Shown piece by piece: positions 1 through 11,379 of a DNA stretch of 64,000 bases. Numbering within the stretch: position 1 is the first letter of the stretch; each line of letters opens with the position of its first letter. Source of the DNA: Pempheris klunzingeri (Eukaryota > Chordata > Actinopteri > Acropomatiformes > Pempheridae); the NCBI RefSeq assembly GCF_042242105.1, contig NC_092033.1:5024908-5088907 (forward strand), read 5' to 3'. The notes below the pieces were generated by a model, which worked only from the letters and a program-made list of their open reading frames with translations, had not been told where the DNA came from and searched no databases. Made by a program: the position numbers and the translations under genes.

Positions 1-2113
1 TGTCTGTCTGTTATTTGGTGCAAAACAATGAGCTGATGATTCTGTGTGTGTGTTGGTCACTACTACCAACTCCATTTACTTTCTGCACAGTCATTTGATA
101 CATTGCTAACATAGAAATGTTAGTTACACCAGCTTTAAACATATTTTTCCACAGAGCCTTAAGTTCTCAAATGCAAAATGAATATTTTCCAAATTTGAGT
201 CTAAAACTCTCAAAATTTTGATTTGAGTTAGAAATTCTGTGATCATGGATTACGTGAACTACACGGACATTCAGTGCCAGATTTCAGTGTTTGAGGATTA
301 GGCCGGGTCACAAACAAAGGCAGCTGGAGAATAATTTTGAAGGATGTTGGAAAGCCAGTAGGTGAATAATGACCGAGCTTTTGGTGGCTGTGGTTTGTTT
401 ACCTCAAGCAGCCAATTCTGACGTGCCCCTGAGCAAGGCAGTATTCATATGGAGCTCCTCGAGGGCCAAGCTGCTCATCAAAATATTTCACAGCCCAAGG
501 TGATGTCCTCTAATAGCCAACCAACAGTCCAAAATCCAGAGATATTTAATTGCAAAACAGCAAAATCTCACATTTTCGGAGCCAGAAACGGTGAATGTTC
601 ACACACATTTAAAACAAATGATGCCAAAGTTAGACTGAAAATAAGCATTCTCATTTGACAGACCTTGACACCCCAGAAAAAACCGTAGGAAGTGTGTGAC
701 TCACTGTTGTCTCTATCACTTTCAGAGGTGTTACGTTTGACGAGCGGGAATGATAGGATGAGTGATGGAGGGAAAAGCTGTATTTCTACATCTCCAGCAA
801 AAAGACACAAGGGGGGAAAAAAAGCCAGACAGAAAAAGAGAGTTGTGTTTGGGTCGGGAAAAGTGCACGTCTCGGTTTTGAGAGCATGGGTAGAGGGAGA
901 CGTACTGACAGACGGGGCAAACCCTGGTCAAATATGAAGCCGTTTGAAGTCGGTATTCTCCTCTGACTGGTGACGCCAAGTCTAATCTAGCTAGTTTAAG
1001 TACATCAGTGATGGAGTCTTTCAGTCTGACATCAAAGCTCCATTTCCAAGTGTGTTTTCAAATCTTCTGCTTCCATTTGTGCACTTCTGAACTCAGTTTT
1101 GTGTTGTTTGCTTGCTCGCATTCTCTACTAAATTTTTCAGTAGCAAAAGTCGCTTGTTATTGCACTCTGGAGAGACCTTTTGCAATGAGACACTGAATCA
1201 AGACTTGGATGGCAGTGGCTTTGTTGTCCACTTATATGTTTATTAAAAAGGGATCAGCGAAAGGAAAAACAAATGAAAACGTAACACTAGACCTTAAAAG
1301 AACAATCTTAGGCCTATAACACGGGAGATTCCACCATGTTTACTTAAGATCGATGTCCTCTTAAAGTACAACCCTGTTTTATAATGTTTATTTTAAATGC
1401 AAAGTCTGAAAGAAGTAACCCTAATGGTTTTCTCAGCTCGAGCTTTTCACAGATTTCACAGAAAACCTTCATTACAACTTGAGGTTATGATGCTTGAAAG
1501 AGATGTGAGATGTGGCCGTTTGCCAGACAGGGAGGGTCTAACAAAGAGATTCTATCACGTTGCATAAATGGAAGTTTATTTCAGGATATCTTAAAAACGT
1601 GTCTCCAGCATATCCCCCACTTTCAGGAATGCTCCATCAAATTGTTGAAGCGCACCTAAACCTAAGACAGCACAAGGAAGTCTTAGAGCAGCCATAACCA
1701 CCTCCTTTCATATCACACAGGAATTTGACCTATTACTTATGTAAACACATTGACTAGTGCAGCTTTGATGAGTATTAACATGCATCATTTAAATGATTAG
1801 ACTATTTTTATTCGCATTAGTGAAGGAGGTTAATAAATAGGTTTGGAATTGAGCTTCCCTTCCATTAGTTGGCCTGGTGAATTAGACAAATGGTCCATCT
1901 AACATATTTTTAATTTTATTTGACTTGTGTTGGCTACAAACCATCAGTCCCACATTAGTTAGTGCTTTGCTCAAGGACTAGTGGTGGAAGCTGCTCTTTA
2001 TGTTACATCTGGATGGGTAGTAAAGCACCTGACTGAGCATCTGAAGACAAAATGGCTCCCAAGGCCAGCGTGGCACAGGGAAAGCATTTGGAATTACTCT
2101 CCTTACTCGCTTA

Positions 2114-2166
<53 letters not shown>

Positions 2167-2224
2167 AGCTAGACAGAAAAGATTCATTCACTGTCTTTCT
2201 CTGCTTTTCTTTCCTCAAACACAG
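1..2224 (+). other. ppm1h: Intron of ppm1h
   Basis: No coding exon could be recognised upstream of 2225. The residues expected just before AYKT in PPM1H (ending in a GW pair) are not encoded in the first 2.2 kb next to a usable splice donor, so this stretch is taken as the 3' part of an intron. Open frames of 60-80 codons here show no family resemblance. Confidence 0.7.
2115..2165. repeat. (TG)n microsatellite, about 25 units
   Basis: An uninterrupted TG run lies 60 bp upstream of the ppm1h exon at 2225. A complementary CA run lies downstream at 2377-2408, so the two can pair in the pre-mRNA across the exon. Confidence 0.97.
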
Positions 2225-2375
2225 GGCATACAAGACCGTTGAGGATGAAGATCTCAAGTTTCCCCTCATATACGGGGAAGGGAAAAAGGTAAGTGTGTCG
2301 ACTCCGAGCCGCCTGCACGTCTACTCTGGATTTCAGAACTGCAGAGAAAATCGCTCGCTCTAACATTGTCAATCT

Positions 2376-2410
<35 letters not shown>

Positions 2411-5400
2411 CATGCCTGCCAGCCACCCAGAGAGTGGGCGAACATTCTCTGATGTGCGAGTAACACACTGTGCGTGTGTGTGTGTGTGGATGTACACCCC
2501 CTTGTTGGAAGAGAGAGCAGACGGTCCATCTGTTTCACTCCAGTAGCTACATCTAACACACACGGACATTCAGACAGACACACACCACTCGGGAGACGAC
2601 GTTCGTCTCTGTGAGAAGTGAAGTTAATCCCCACTGGGACGTCAGGGGAGAGATGAGAAGAAGAGACCGAAACTGAAAACTCTCCGCCAAATGAATTGCG
2701 CAAAACGCTTCAAATTCTCACCGGTGTCGTCTTTGTTTCATATTTTCTATCAATTCGGTTTGATGCAAAAAGAGAGACATGAAGAGAGAGAGAGTCTCCA
2801 TCAGAGAGGAGAGCAGCATCTGATGACAGCACAGCACCGCTGTTGTCTGATGAAAAGAAGTTGAAGAACAGAAAAACACGAAGAGTTTTCACACAGAGAT
2901 AAGAGAGCAGAAGGGTCCTGGGCAGGAGTTTGAATTGGAATTGATTTAAGGAATAAAAAGAACAGCATTGTTGAGATTTAGTGTGTTTACAGAGCTTTAC
3001 ACACCTCTGAGCAGTGTCGCATGATTTGTGCCGTATTTGTTGGTTTAATGCTCCATCAAATACTTTTTCCCAAAAAATGCAAATCGATATTGCAGCTGCG
3101 AGCGTAAATTATGACTGGGAGGAAACACTGCCATCGTGGGTACTGTCAGTCAGTATGGGACCATGTTTACGACCATGTGTTCATTCACAGCTAACTAACA
3201 CAGACAAACACACTAACACCAGACAAAAAACAATGTGTAAGCAGTCTTTGTTTTACAGGCGCGGGTGTTGGCCACCATCGGTGTGACCCGTGGGCTCGGT
3301 GACCATGACCTCAAAGTTCATGACTCCAACATCTACATCAAACCGTTCCTTTCCTGCTGTCCTGAGGTAAGAGTGCCAGTAGGCTGCTGACACACAGTTG
3401 GTCACTGATGATTTAAATAAGTCCAACTGAAATGAAATTGCATTGTGAAAAAGTCCTCCCGATGGTTTCCAATGATCTGTAGACAACAAAGGCAGCGAAG
3501 AAGACGTAAGATGTAAATGACGCAGGTTTCAAAATGATCAAAAAGACTTTAGACTTTGCAGATGTTTTATGAGGAAGGAAATACAAGCGTCCTTTCTCTG
3601 GTCCTCACACCAGTACTGCAAGAAGTACAGTGGATATCAGCTTACGTCTGCGGCTGGTCTGTGTTTCATTTAGTCATGCAAGGCCTTCCAATCATGTGGA
3701 ATTGTGGCTTTACATGTCAGCATCTATCTCCTTAAACCCATTAACCTTCAGACTGGGGTCGACAGTTTCCTGTAGCTGGTGCAGTTAAAATCTCAACAAA
3801 CCGGCTCCTTAATGATCCTAATCAGATGCTGCAGATTTTTCTTCTCTTCTTTCCTCCATTCGTTCCAGTTCTTCTTGCCAGCCACATTTCTTACCTTGTT
3901 TTGCCTCATGAATGATGTCCCGCATGACAGGAGAAATCCGTCACATGACTTTCCCTTCGCTGTCGTATCTGCACTACAGTCACTGGAGGGAGCGTTTTGC
4001 TGCTGCTCTGCTGCAGGAAAACTTGAGCTCACCTGTCTGACTGTCTGGCACTGGTTTCAAAGCGCTTTCATCTTCTGATCTAGTTTGTCTTATAGAGTTT
4101 TGCATTTTTCCTCCCACAGCTCTCTGCTTGATCTTTAATTCATTAACAACCAAGTTCACACCAGGTTCACATGGAAGACTTAACTCGTCTCAGCACTCTG
4201 GCTCTCTGTCTGCGCCTCTTTCGTTCTCTCACAAACACCACTCTCACCTCTCACCAAAGTCTTTCAGGTGGTTTCATGAGATTCTCTCACTGAATGAAAA
4301 CTTCATTGACTTCATTATGTTGTGAAAATGTCATGCACTGCGCTGTGTGAGGGCCAGGTCAGTAGACGTCAATAGGAAACTCAAGCAACTTTAGCCAAGT
4401 GGAACTTAATCTTGCCAGTCACCTAAAGAAATATTCTACTTTATTATAACTGTAACTTAATGAATATAATTTTTTTTTTCTGAGCTGACAGCTACTAACC
4501 AACTTCTTGGCGTTAATTGGCTTCTATTTTAATTATAATCTGTTTGCTTTTACACACAAGTAGAAACATGCTAATTATATGGAAAACATAGAGATAAATA
4601 ATTGTGTGACTTTTTTTTAACAGAATCTGAATGAGACCCAAGCACGAGTAATATGATCCAAATAATAGTGTCATTTTATGCTGCTGTGCTCTTTCTGTAC
4701 ATTTTTCATGCGTATCAGTATTTTCAGTCAGTCAGTCAGTCAGTCAGTCAGTCAGTCAGTCAGTCAGTCAGTCAGTCAGTCAGTCAGTCAGTCAGTCAGT
4801 CAGTCAGTCAGTCAGTCAGTCAGTCAGTCCAACACTTCAGATAAACAGCAGCAGGCTTCCCACTCTAAGTCAAATGTGAAATTCCCTGACTTTTCCATGG
4901 CTTTCCATGACTAAAAAAATAGATTTTCCATGGCCTAGACATGTAGCATGACATGTGAAAAACCCAAAACAAAAAATGTTTGGTTGAGTGAATTTAGATT
5001 TTTGTGACATTTAGTGCTGATCAGCCTCACAGAGCTGGTAGCCTGGCTGTGGACTCCTATTTTTCAGTAATTAAAGATAAAGGGGAGGATGTAAAACACT
5101 AAAAGCAACTTCAGTTTTTTGAAGTTTGAAGCATCAAGAAGTCCACGTTTTTAATGACACCCTTCATGTTTTGTGTTGTGGCGTGCAGGTTAAGGTGTAT
5201 AACCTGACACAGTACGAGCACGGGGCTGATGATGTTCTGGTTATGGGAACCGACGGCCTCTGGGACGTCCTCTCCAACCAGGAAGTAGCCGAAGCCGTCA
5301 CCACATTCCTCGCCAACTGTGACCCCGATGACCTGCACAGGTCTGCTGTTCTTTCCCTCTTTATTTCTTTGGCTTCTTTCGTTCTTTTCTCTCTCTTTAA

Positions 5401-6007
5401 TTACAGATCTGTTGCTTTAATTCTGCTCTCCTGAATGCTGCTGCCGGTTTTCAAGCAAATGTCAAGTTTTTTTTAATCCATTGTTAGTACTGAATGTTAA
5501 ACTGTTCTGCTGTAACTTGTGCCACGGCGTTGCATATTTTATTTAACAGGCATTGTTTCCCTTTCAATGATAAATTACACCCTTGGCCATGTACCAGTTC
5601 CTCTAATAATTTTCACGCTTTTTGATATAAAGAGAAATCTGTGAATAGAATTTTTGTCTCACTAGTGCAGAGGAGGGACAGAATCTTTTCATCTTGTAAA
5701 GTCTAAGGATGGTAAATGGCCAAATATTACAGAGGGACAGTATTATAACAAAATATTGAATTCACCCCCCAAAAAATAGTAGTGGCCTCATGTCTCACAG
5801 AGCATAACAATCAAATGATATATCAATTATTGGTTTTATTATTGTTTCCTGTCGTCCAGGTATACAATGGCAGCACAAGACCTGGTGATGCGAGCGCGCG
5901 GCGTGCTGAGGGACCGAGGATGGAGGATCACCAACGAGCGTCTGGGCTCCGGAGACGACATCTCAGTCTTCATCATACCGCTGATGTACGGCAACCGTCA
6001 GCCCTGA
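2225..6007 (+). CDS. ppm1h: Protein phosphatase 1H (PPM family), last four coding exons
   Basis: PPM1H is a Mg/Mn-dependent serine/threonine phosphatase of the PP2C fold. Four plus-strand exons join in frame: 2225-2288, 3259-3366, 5189-5340 and 5860-6007, all with AG acceptors and GT donors and ending in TGA. The first reads AYKTVEDEDLKFPLIYGEGKK-like sequence, the second ATIGVTRGLGDHDLKVHDSN, the third holds the metal-site segment TDGLWDVLSN, and the last holds the second metal-site segment GSGDDISVFIIPL before the C-terminus GNRQP. The GN-containing C-terminus resembles PPM1H rather than its paralogs PPM1J or PPM1M. The 5' exons, including most of the catalytic domain, lie before the window. 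It faces let-7i and usp15 tail to tail, as in human 12q14. Exon calls come from my reading of splice sites and recalled PPM1H sequence. Confidence 0.92.
2377..2408. repeat. (AC)n microsatellite, 16 units
   Basis: An uninterrupted AC run lies 89 bp after the donor of the ppm1h exon 2225-2288. A short GT run follows at about 2470-2488. Confidence 0.97.
4725..4829. repeat. (CAGT)26 tetranucleotide microsatellite
   Basis: About 105 bp of perfect CAGT units sit in the ppm1h intron between the exons at 3259 and 5189. Because the unit is 4 bp with no stop in several frames, it creates artificial Ser-Val-Ser-Gln open frames. It is neutral-looking simple sequence and a likely length polymorphism. Confidence 0.97.
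4870..5075. repeat. Diverged interspersed repeat, family not assigned
   Basis: This intronic stretch contains the phrases TTCCCTGACTTTTCCATGGC and GATCAGCCTCACAGAGCTGG, which I recognise as belonging to repeats found many times in teleost genomes. I see no clear ends or target duplication, so the limits are approximate. Confidence 0.35.
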
Positions 6008-6937
6008 AGAGCTCGGCGGAGGCGCCACACTTCACGGACCTGAAGGGCGCAAAAAAAAAAAAAAAAACCCCAACAGAACTTGCTAGTGCTGGACTGAGAA
6101 TCCCCGTTAATTTTCCTCAGTGCCATTTGCACATTTTCTTTTCTTCTTTAGACCAAGGACACACTAATATTTGGATATTTAGATTTGTTGGTGTTTCATA
6201 TCTCTCTGTCAAAGCTGAAATGGGCGAATGCTCTTCCAATGTCAAGAAAAGAGTTCTCTCTTTCTGTCCTTCTTACCTCTCTTCCAGTGCTGTACGATAC
6301 TTGGCTCCTCTTCTTCTAGTCCTCCCCTCCTCTCCTGTACTGTACAGGCAACTTGTTTGTAAAAAAAATAATGATAATGATACCTCCTTCGTCTCGTGAG
6401 CATGGACCGAGCTGACAGGTCAGCTGCGTTTTCTGTTTTGCCACAGTGTGGCTTTGAAGGATTCACTTGCTGACAAACTGCCTCCAGAATGCTTTTCAGA
6501 TTACACACTGATTGCAGCGATGAGATTTTGGCTGGTATGAACCCTGAAAGCCTGAAATCGTTTGTGACATTTTTGTCCCTCTTGTGGGTTGGGCGGATGA
6601 CAGTCTGTTTTTATGTTTCTGAAACTGACTAATGTGGATGCAGTAGAAAAGACACGGGGAGCGCTGAAGTTAATCTTCACAGTAGCAAGGCAGATCAGGA
6701 ATCAGTTTCTCACTGTGGAGTCAGAACTGGTGAGCCTGTATGGGTCAACAGTGGGGACATAAATGTCTCAGTCTTTTAACATCTGCTTTGAAAAAAAAAA
6801 ACACTGCTACAAGTCATTTAATCTGGTATATAGTGTTAAAATTTCAATATTTCCCCAAAAAATCAACCTGTTTGTGTTTAGTTACAGTTAGAGGGTGATT
6901 AGCCGTCGTGGTTATGGTGTTTAAACTTGGCTGGATG

Positions 6938-7016
6938 TTTCGACATTTAGAAAAAATACGCTTATTTGCTTTTTTTCTAAGAAAATGAACACCAGTCTCA
7001 TGTATGTGCAGCGTTA
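6938..7016. repeat. Possible diverged partial copy of the foldback repeat
   Basis: The segment with CGACATTTAGAAAAAATACG and a CTCATGTATGTGCAGCGTTA-type phrase resembles the end of the teleost repeat whose better copy lies at 8393-8632. The match is partial and the call is weak. Confidence 0.3.
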
Positions 7017-8392
7017 AGTGCATACGCTTGTTCCCCATCATGTCAACCAGTTCGTTTAAGGAAATATTTTACACAGTTAAAAGCTGGGAAACTTGGAATT
7101 TGTGGAGATTTTGTTTATTATATTATAAGATATAGTATATCATTAAATAAATTATATTCTCGCCTAGATAAATGCCTCATAAAAAAAAAAAAAAAAAGCT
7201 AAAAAAATAGCACGAGAAGACTAAACATCAGATTAAATGACTTGTACATCAGTGTACTCGCACTTTAGGCTGACCCACGTCATTAACCGAGGAGCCGTGA
7301 CGTATGACACAATGAAGGGGCAAATATTCCCTGCAGCAGGGAGGATGAAATAAAGTTCAGAATTGTAATTTTAAAACAATCATGAAATACAATCAAAGTT
7401 GTGGTGAACAAGAGTTTCACAGAGAAAAAAAACGGAAAGCTTTCTTTTGTTTTAACATGTTTTGCATGTTTCACGAGCTTTAGATGCTTGCGACAGAACC
7501 ACGTTTGTCCTCAGGGGGACGGGTTCGGGATCAACAATGTTTGGATGTAGTGATTTACTGTGTCAGTGCATGCAGTGACATATTGTAGGCCTGGGAATAT
7601 GAGCGACGGTGCAATGGTTTACACTACTGTTTGTTTTTATATGGACTGAATTTGTATTCCCGTAATGTATCAAAGAGTTAGTGACGATGTTATTTGTTTG
7701 TAAATGTGCAGAGACCAACCACGCATATACTTATAGGGTTGTTTTTCCCTTAGCATTATTAGCATCCCAGACATTTAGCATGAGAGCTAAGAGTACGAGT
7801 CACCGGGAAGGAAGGGATTGAAATGCTAATGGCCTGACACAAAATCAGACCATGTGTTGTTTTTTTTGCACTTTTTCGGAAAGAAAAGCGACAATGAAGA
7901 GTCCAGTTTGTTTGAAAATGGCGTCACAGGCTGATGTGCTTGTGAATTTTTACACGCCTTCCCTAAATTTATTATTCGGCATTCACACAGGCTGCCCTCC
8001 TCAGCCCGTCACATTGGGTTAATAAGCAGGAGATAAGTAGTCTGAGGGAAGGAGAAACTTCAGACGATCAATAGAAATCCTTCAATCATTTTTCTAAAAG
8101 TTTGATTCTGAGCTGAGAAGAAAAAACAGTTGACAGCATAAGATTAAAACAAACTGCATGTTTTAGCAGTTACGTCCTTGACTGACAAATAATGACTGAT
8201 AGATTAGGAGTTTTTTCATCACTAGTGGATATGTAGCGTTTGGAGTAGCACTGGATTACTTTAGGATTGACTGTAAAGCGAGAATGCATCTACTTATTTC
8301 ATAAAACGGCACACAGACGATTGACGGAACCCAAAGAGGTTCATTTGGAAATTGTGCTGTGCCATGATGAGGAAGCCATTGTTAGAGGAACT

Positions 8393-8632
8393 GTCTGACA
8401 TTTTGGGACACACACTAACTAGTGTTCAGGCTGAGAGTCACGAGAAGATTGATACCACTCTTATATCTGTACAGCAAATATGAAGCTACAGCTAGTTGTT
8501 AGCTTAGCTTAGCATCAAGACCAGAGGTAAAAAAGCTTCAAGAGCTCACTAGCATAGCTTCATAGTTAGCGTACAGACAGAGTGGCATAAATCCTCTCAT
8601 CTAACTCCCTTTTGCTTCCCGAAATGTCAAAC
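8393..8632. mobile_element. Foldback, MITE-like interspersed repeat with inverted ends
   Basis: The left end GTCTGACATTTTGGGA is matched in inverted form by TCCCGAAATGTCAAAC at the right end, 14 of 16 bases. A second block (AGAAGATTGATACCACTC on the left, GAGTGGCATAAATCCTCTC-like on the right) is also inverted, giving terminal inverted repeats of about 70 bp. The middle phrase TTAGCTTAGCTTAGCAT is one I recognise from repeats common in percomorph fish. It sits within the inferred ppm1h 3' UTR. I do not know the family name, and no target duplication is evident. Confidence 0.6.
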
Positions 8633-9825
8633 TTTTGCTTTGCATCACATGATATGTGCCATTGTGTTGCATGGGCTATCGTCATCTTAGCTAGGAATTT
8701 TTTGCAGTTGACAATTATCTACATTCCTCCAAGCAGCAGCCATTTACATCTGCCTGAAGTTCAAATGGTGCATTTTTCCTCCTGTACATTCCATGCAAGA
8801 AACATTTCATTTAAGAAAAGTTGTGTTTTGTAATGCATGTCATTATTATTTGCTGTTGTAGTTGTTGAGCTGCATCTGTTCTTCCATCAAATAAGCTATG
8901 AGACAGTTACCAAGTTTTAAAAAAAAAAAAACTTGTTCACTATTTATTTTAATGAATGTGTTTTTCTTCTTATTCTTATTCTTACTATTATTGTTATTAT
9001 TATTTTACTTTGTTAAGTTGAAACTGTCCTGTAGCCACCTAAGCATTCATTCCAGTTCAACGGGGCGGTTTCAACCAACCGGACTTCATCCGACATAGAG
9101 AGCGAATGTGTTGAACTGTGAAGATGTTACGACATCAGGGCATCAGAATATGTGTTGAATGTTCATCCTTATACTTGTCATTAAGCCTTTTTCTCTTAGA
9201 TGAATGTCAAAGAATGAATCTCTGATTTATTTTTGTCATCCCAACCGTGCCACCCAACTGCTGCACATCAACTCAGGTTCAATTATCATGTGTAGTGAAA
9301 GTGGACAAGTTGTCCAGAGTGATTTTTTTAAAGATGGAGTCCTCCAAGGGGGTTTATGAGTCCCACTACATTTGTTATTACATGGGAGTGGATTGGAGTA
9401 TCTGGGAAGCTCTTAGACTTGAAAGTTGACTTTGTCCCTTCAGCCCGACTGTAGGTTTCCCTTTTTGAAGTTGCTGTGTTGTAAAAATAGTCACTGCTGT
9501 TGTTTCTTTCTAGCTTTAGACTATAAGGTTCGTTATGGGAGAATCAGAAGGGCTGGGAGGTAATTTTTTTTCTGTAGCAAGGAGGAAGTTTGAAGCTCAG
9601 TGGGGAACCATTTTAAGTGACCATTGTGCTACCCTCAACCTCTTCATTTGTGAATGTGAACTGTACTTTTTGTAAAACAAAAAGATAACATATGAAGTCC
9701 AAAAGAAATATTTTTAATGTTTCCTTGTGCAACTCTGACTTTTTTGGTGGGGGGAGAAATGTTTACCTTCAGTGTTTCTTTTCCAGAAATGAAAAAAAAT
9801 GAAATAAATGTTAAAAAATCAATGC

Positions 9826-11095
9826 AAAATGATGTAGTTTGTGACTTCAAAGAAGGAAGAATTAAACGTGAAGTAGGCTTCCTGTAAGCTCAATATGCAA
9901 GCATCCAAATAGATCCCCAAACCTTTCTGCTTGCAATCTAAATCACTGAGGAGACCGAATCAATTTGATGGAACAAGGAAACAAAAGAGGGGAAGTGAAG
10001 AAGAGTTAATCAATATAGTTGCTGTTTCTTCTCTCCGGGGTCTCTTCGTGGTGAAGCAAAAACTAGCAAACAGAGTCAACTGGCCTCCAAAAGACTAGTT
10101 AGACTCTGAGAGCAGACAGCAGAGGGATTTATTAGTGCAACTACAGAGTCGTCACTGAATCTCAAACTCTTTACTGGACTCCTGCTGACAGAACACGGTC
10201 GATTCATACTGTATACTTTGGACTCACTGACTGCGCACAATAACACAGACACACTTCTTAATGATGTTGAGGTTAACCCAGGTAAAAGCCATTATCCTAG
10301 ATTGATTTCCTGTTTTGTGTCTACATTAATCACAGAGGAAATGCAATGAGAGACAGATGAATGCCCCCATTATTTTGTATGGCACTAGTGATATTAGCTG
10401 ATACACAATTTAAATCATTTATCATTATGTTTATTTACTATAAGGCCAGCTGTTTGATGCCTTTATCCAAAACCACAAAACCCTTTTAAGGGACTGTACA
10501 AAAAAAACTTCTAAAATTTTCTTTGGGAAAATATTCCACACATTATCTCACAGTTTGCTTTTTTTAACTAAAGGTGCACCCACAGCTTAAGATGGCCACC
10601 AAATTGCACAATAGCAGTGCAGGATTAGCAGTTGACAAAATTCTGACCCGTTATACGATGGAGCTACCATTATAGACATTATTATACAATAAATGTTAGA
10701 TACTATAATATACATTCAGATGCATGACATAGTGAAGGTGGGAGCTGTTGTAGACAGGTAACTTTCAAAGAGCCTCCTCACTCCCCTAAAACAGTCAGAT
10801 CACACTCCCTCAGAAAAAAAGAAAAAATACAGCTCCCCTCCCCACTAATAATTTTCGTACACTCCCTAAACTTGTCCCAACTGATGGAAAATTATAAATT
10901 GGTGGACTCCAGTGCAACAAATAGCATTTGCATACGAAGTTAATTCTCTAAATTAAAAAAAAAAAAAAAAAAGACCATCTGGACTTGTTTGAGTTCTGGA
11001 TACACATCATGACTTTCGTTGGATAATGCTAATCAGGATTGAAAATAAATTAAAACAAGAGAAAGAAGACGCACAGACCGACGTGATACCATTAA
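9826..11095. other. Intergenic stretch between convergent ppm1h and let-7i transcripts
   Basis: AT-rich DNA with an A-run at about 10953-10972. I see no exon, RNA gene or recognisable transposon in it. Confidence 0.5.
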
Positions 11096-11101
11096 AATCA
11101 C

Positions 11102-11107
11102 TTTATT
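11102..11107 (-). terminator. Candidate polyadenylation signal of the let-7i primary transcript
   Basis: The plus strand TTTATT reads AATAAA on the minus strand, about 180 bp downstream of the let-7i hairpin and at the near edge of the conserved-looking region. It could end a short spliceless primary transcript. The use of this site is inferred. Confidence 0.4.
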
Positions 11108-11286
11108 TGAAAATGTCATTTACAGGTCAAATATTTACAGGTGTTTATTTCAATATATGATAATTTAGGCACAACAGTTTCGAAGGAAGATGCGTCTCCG
11201 CTAAATTTACTTTAATTTGTTTACAAACAACACGGTGAGCTCAGTCATTCGCGACGATCCGGTCTGATTCCTCTGTCGCAAGTCAC

Positions 11287-11379
11287 CAGCGCCGGCAAGG
11301 CAGTAGATTGCGCAGTCATCTCCACGAGGGGTAATACGACAACCCGACCAACAGCACAAACTACTACCTCAACCAGCAC
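11287..11379 (-). ncRNA. mirlet7i: let-7i microRNA precursor hairpin
   Basis: On the minus strand, positions 11371 down to 11350 read the complete 22-nt let-7i mature sequence, with seed GAGGTAG and let-7i-specific 3' half TTTGTGCTGTT. Positions 11315-11295 read a star strand of the type CTGCGCAATCTACTGCCTTG, one base different from the mammalian let-7i star as I recall it. The arms pair across a loop containing GGTCGGGTTG and GTGGAGATGA. An eight-pair lower stem (GTGCTGGT with GCCGGCGC, including G-U pairs) continues below. let-7 microRNAs repress targets such as lin28 and ras-type mRNAs and promote differentiation. Position between usp15 and ppm1h, on the usp15 strand, is the same as in human 12q14, which supports let-7i over other let-7 members. 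Confidence 0.97.

Larger units (their letters stand above)
6008..9825 (+). other. ppm1h: ppm1h 3' untranslated region (extent inferred)
   Basis: After the TGA at 6005-6007 no further exon is recognised. Candidate AATAAA signals lie at 7146-7151 and 9803-9808. A long 3' UTR of a few kilobases is usual for PPM1H in mammals, so the distal signal is plausible. The region contains A-runs (about 6050, 7180), a foldback repeat at 8393-8632 and AT-rich sequence, with no conserved open frame. The end is inferred from the signal only. Confidence 0.5.

Noticed and set aside
4725..4829. Tandem array that might be taken for a CRISPR array
   Set aside because: It is a 4-bp unit with no spacers, in a vertebrate intron.
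4653..4914. Two open frames rich in Ser-Val-Ser-Gln
   Set aside because: They are translations of the CAGT microsatellite and have no exon signals or family resemblance.
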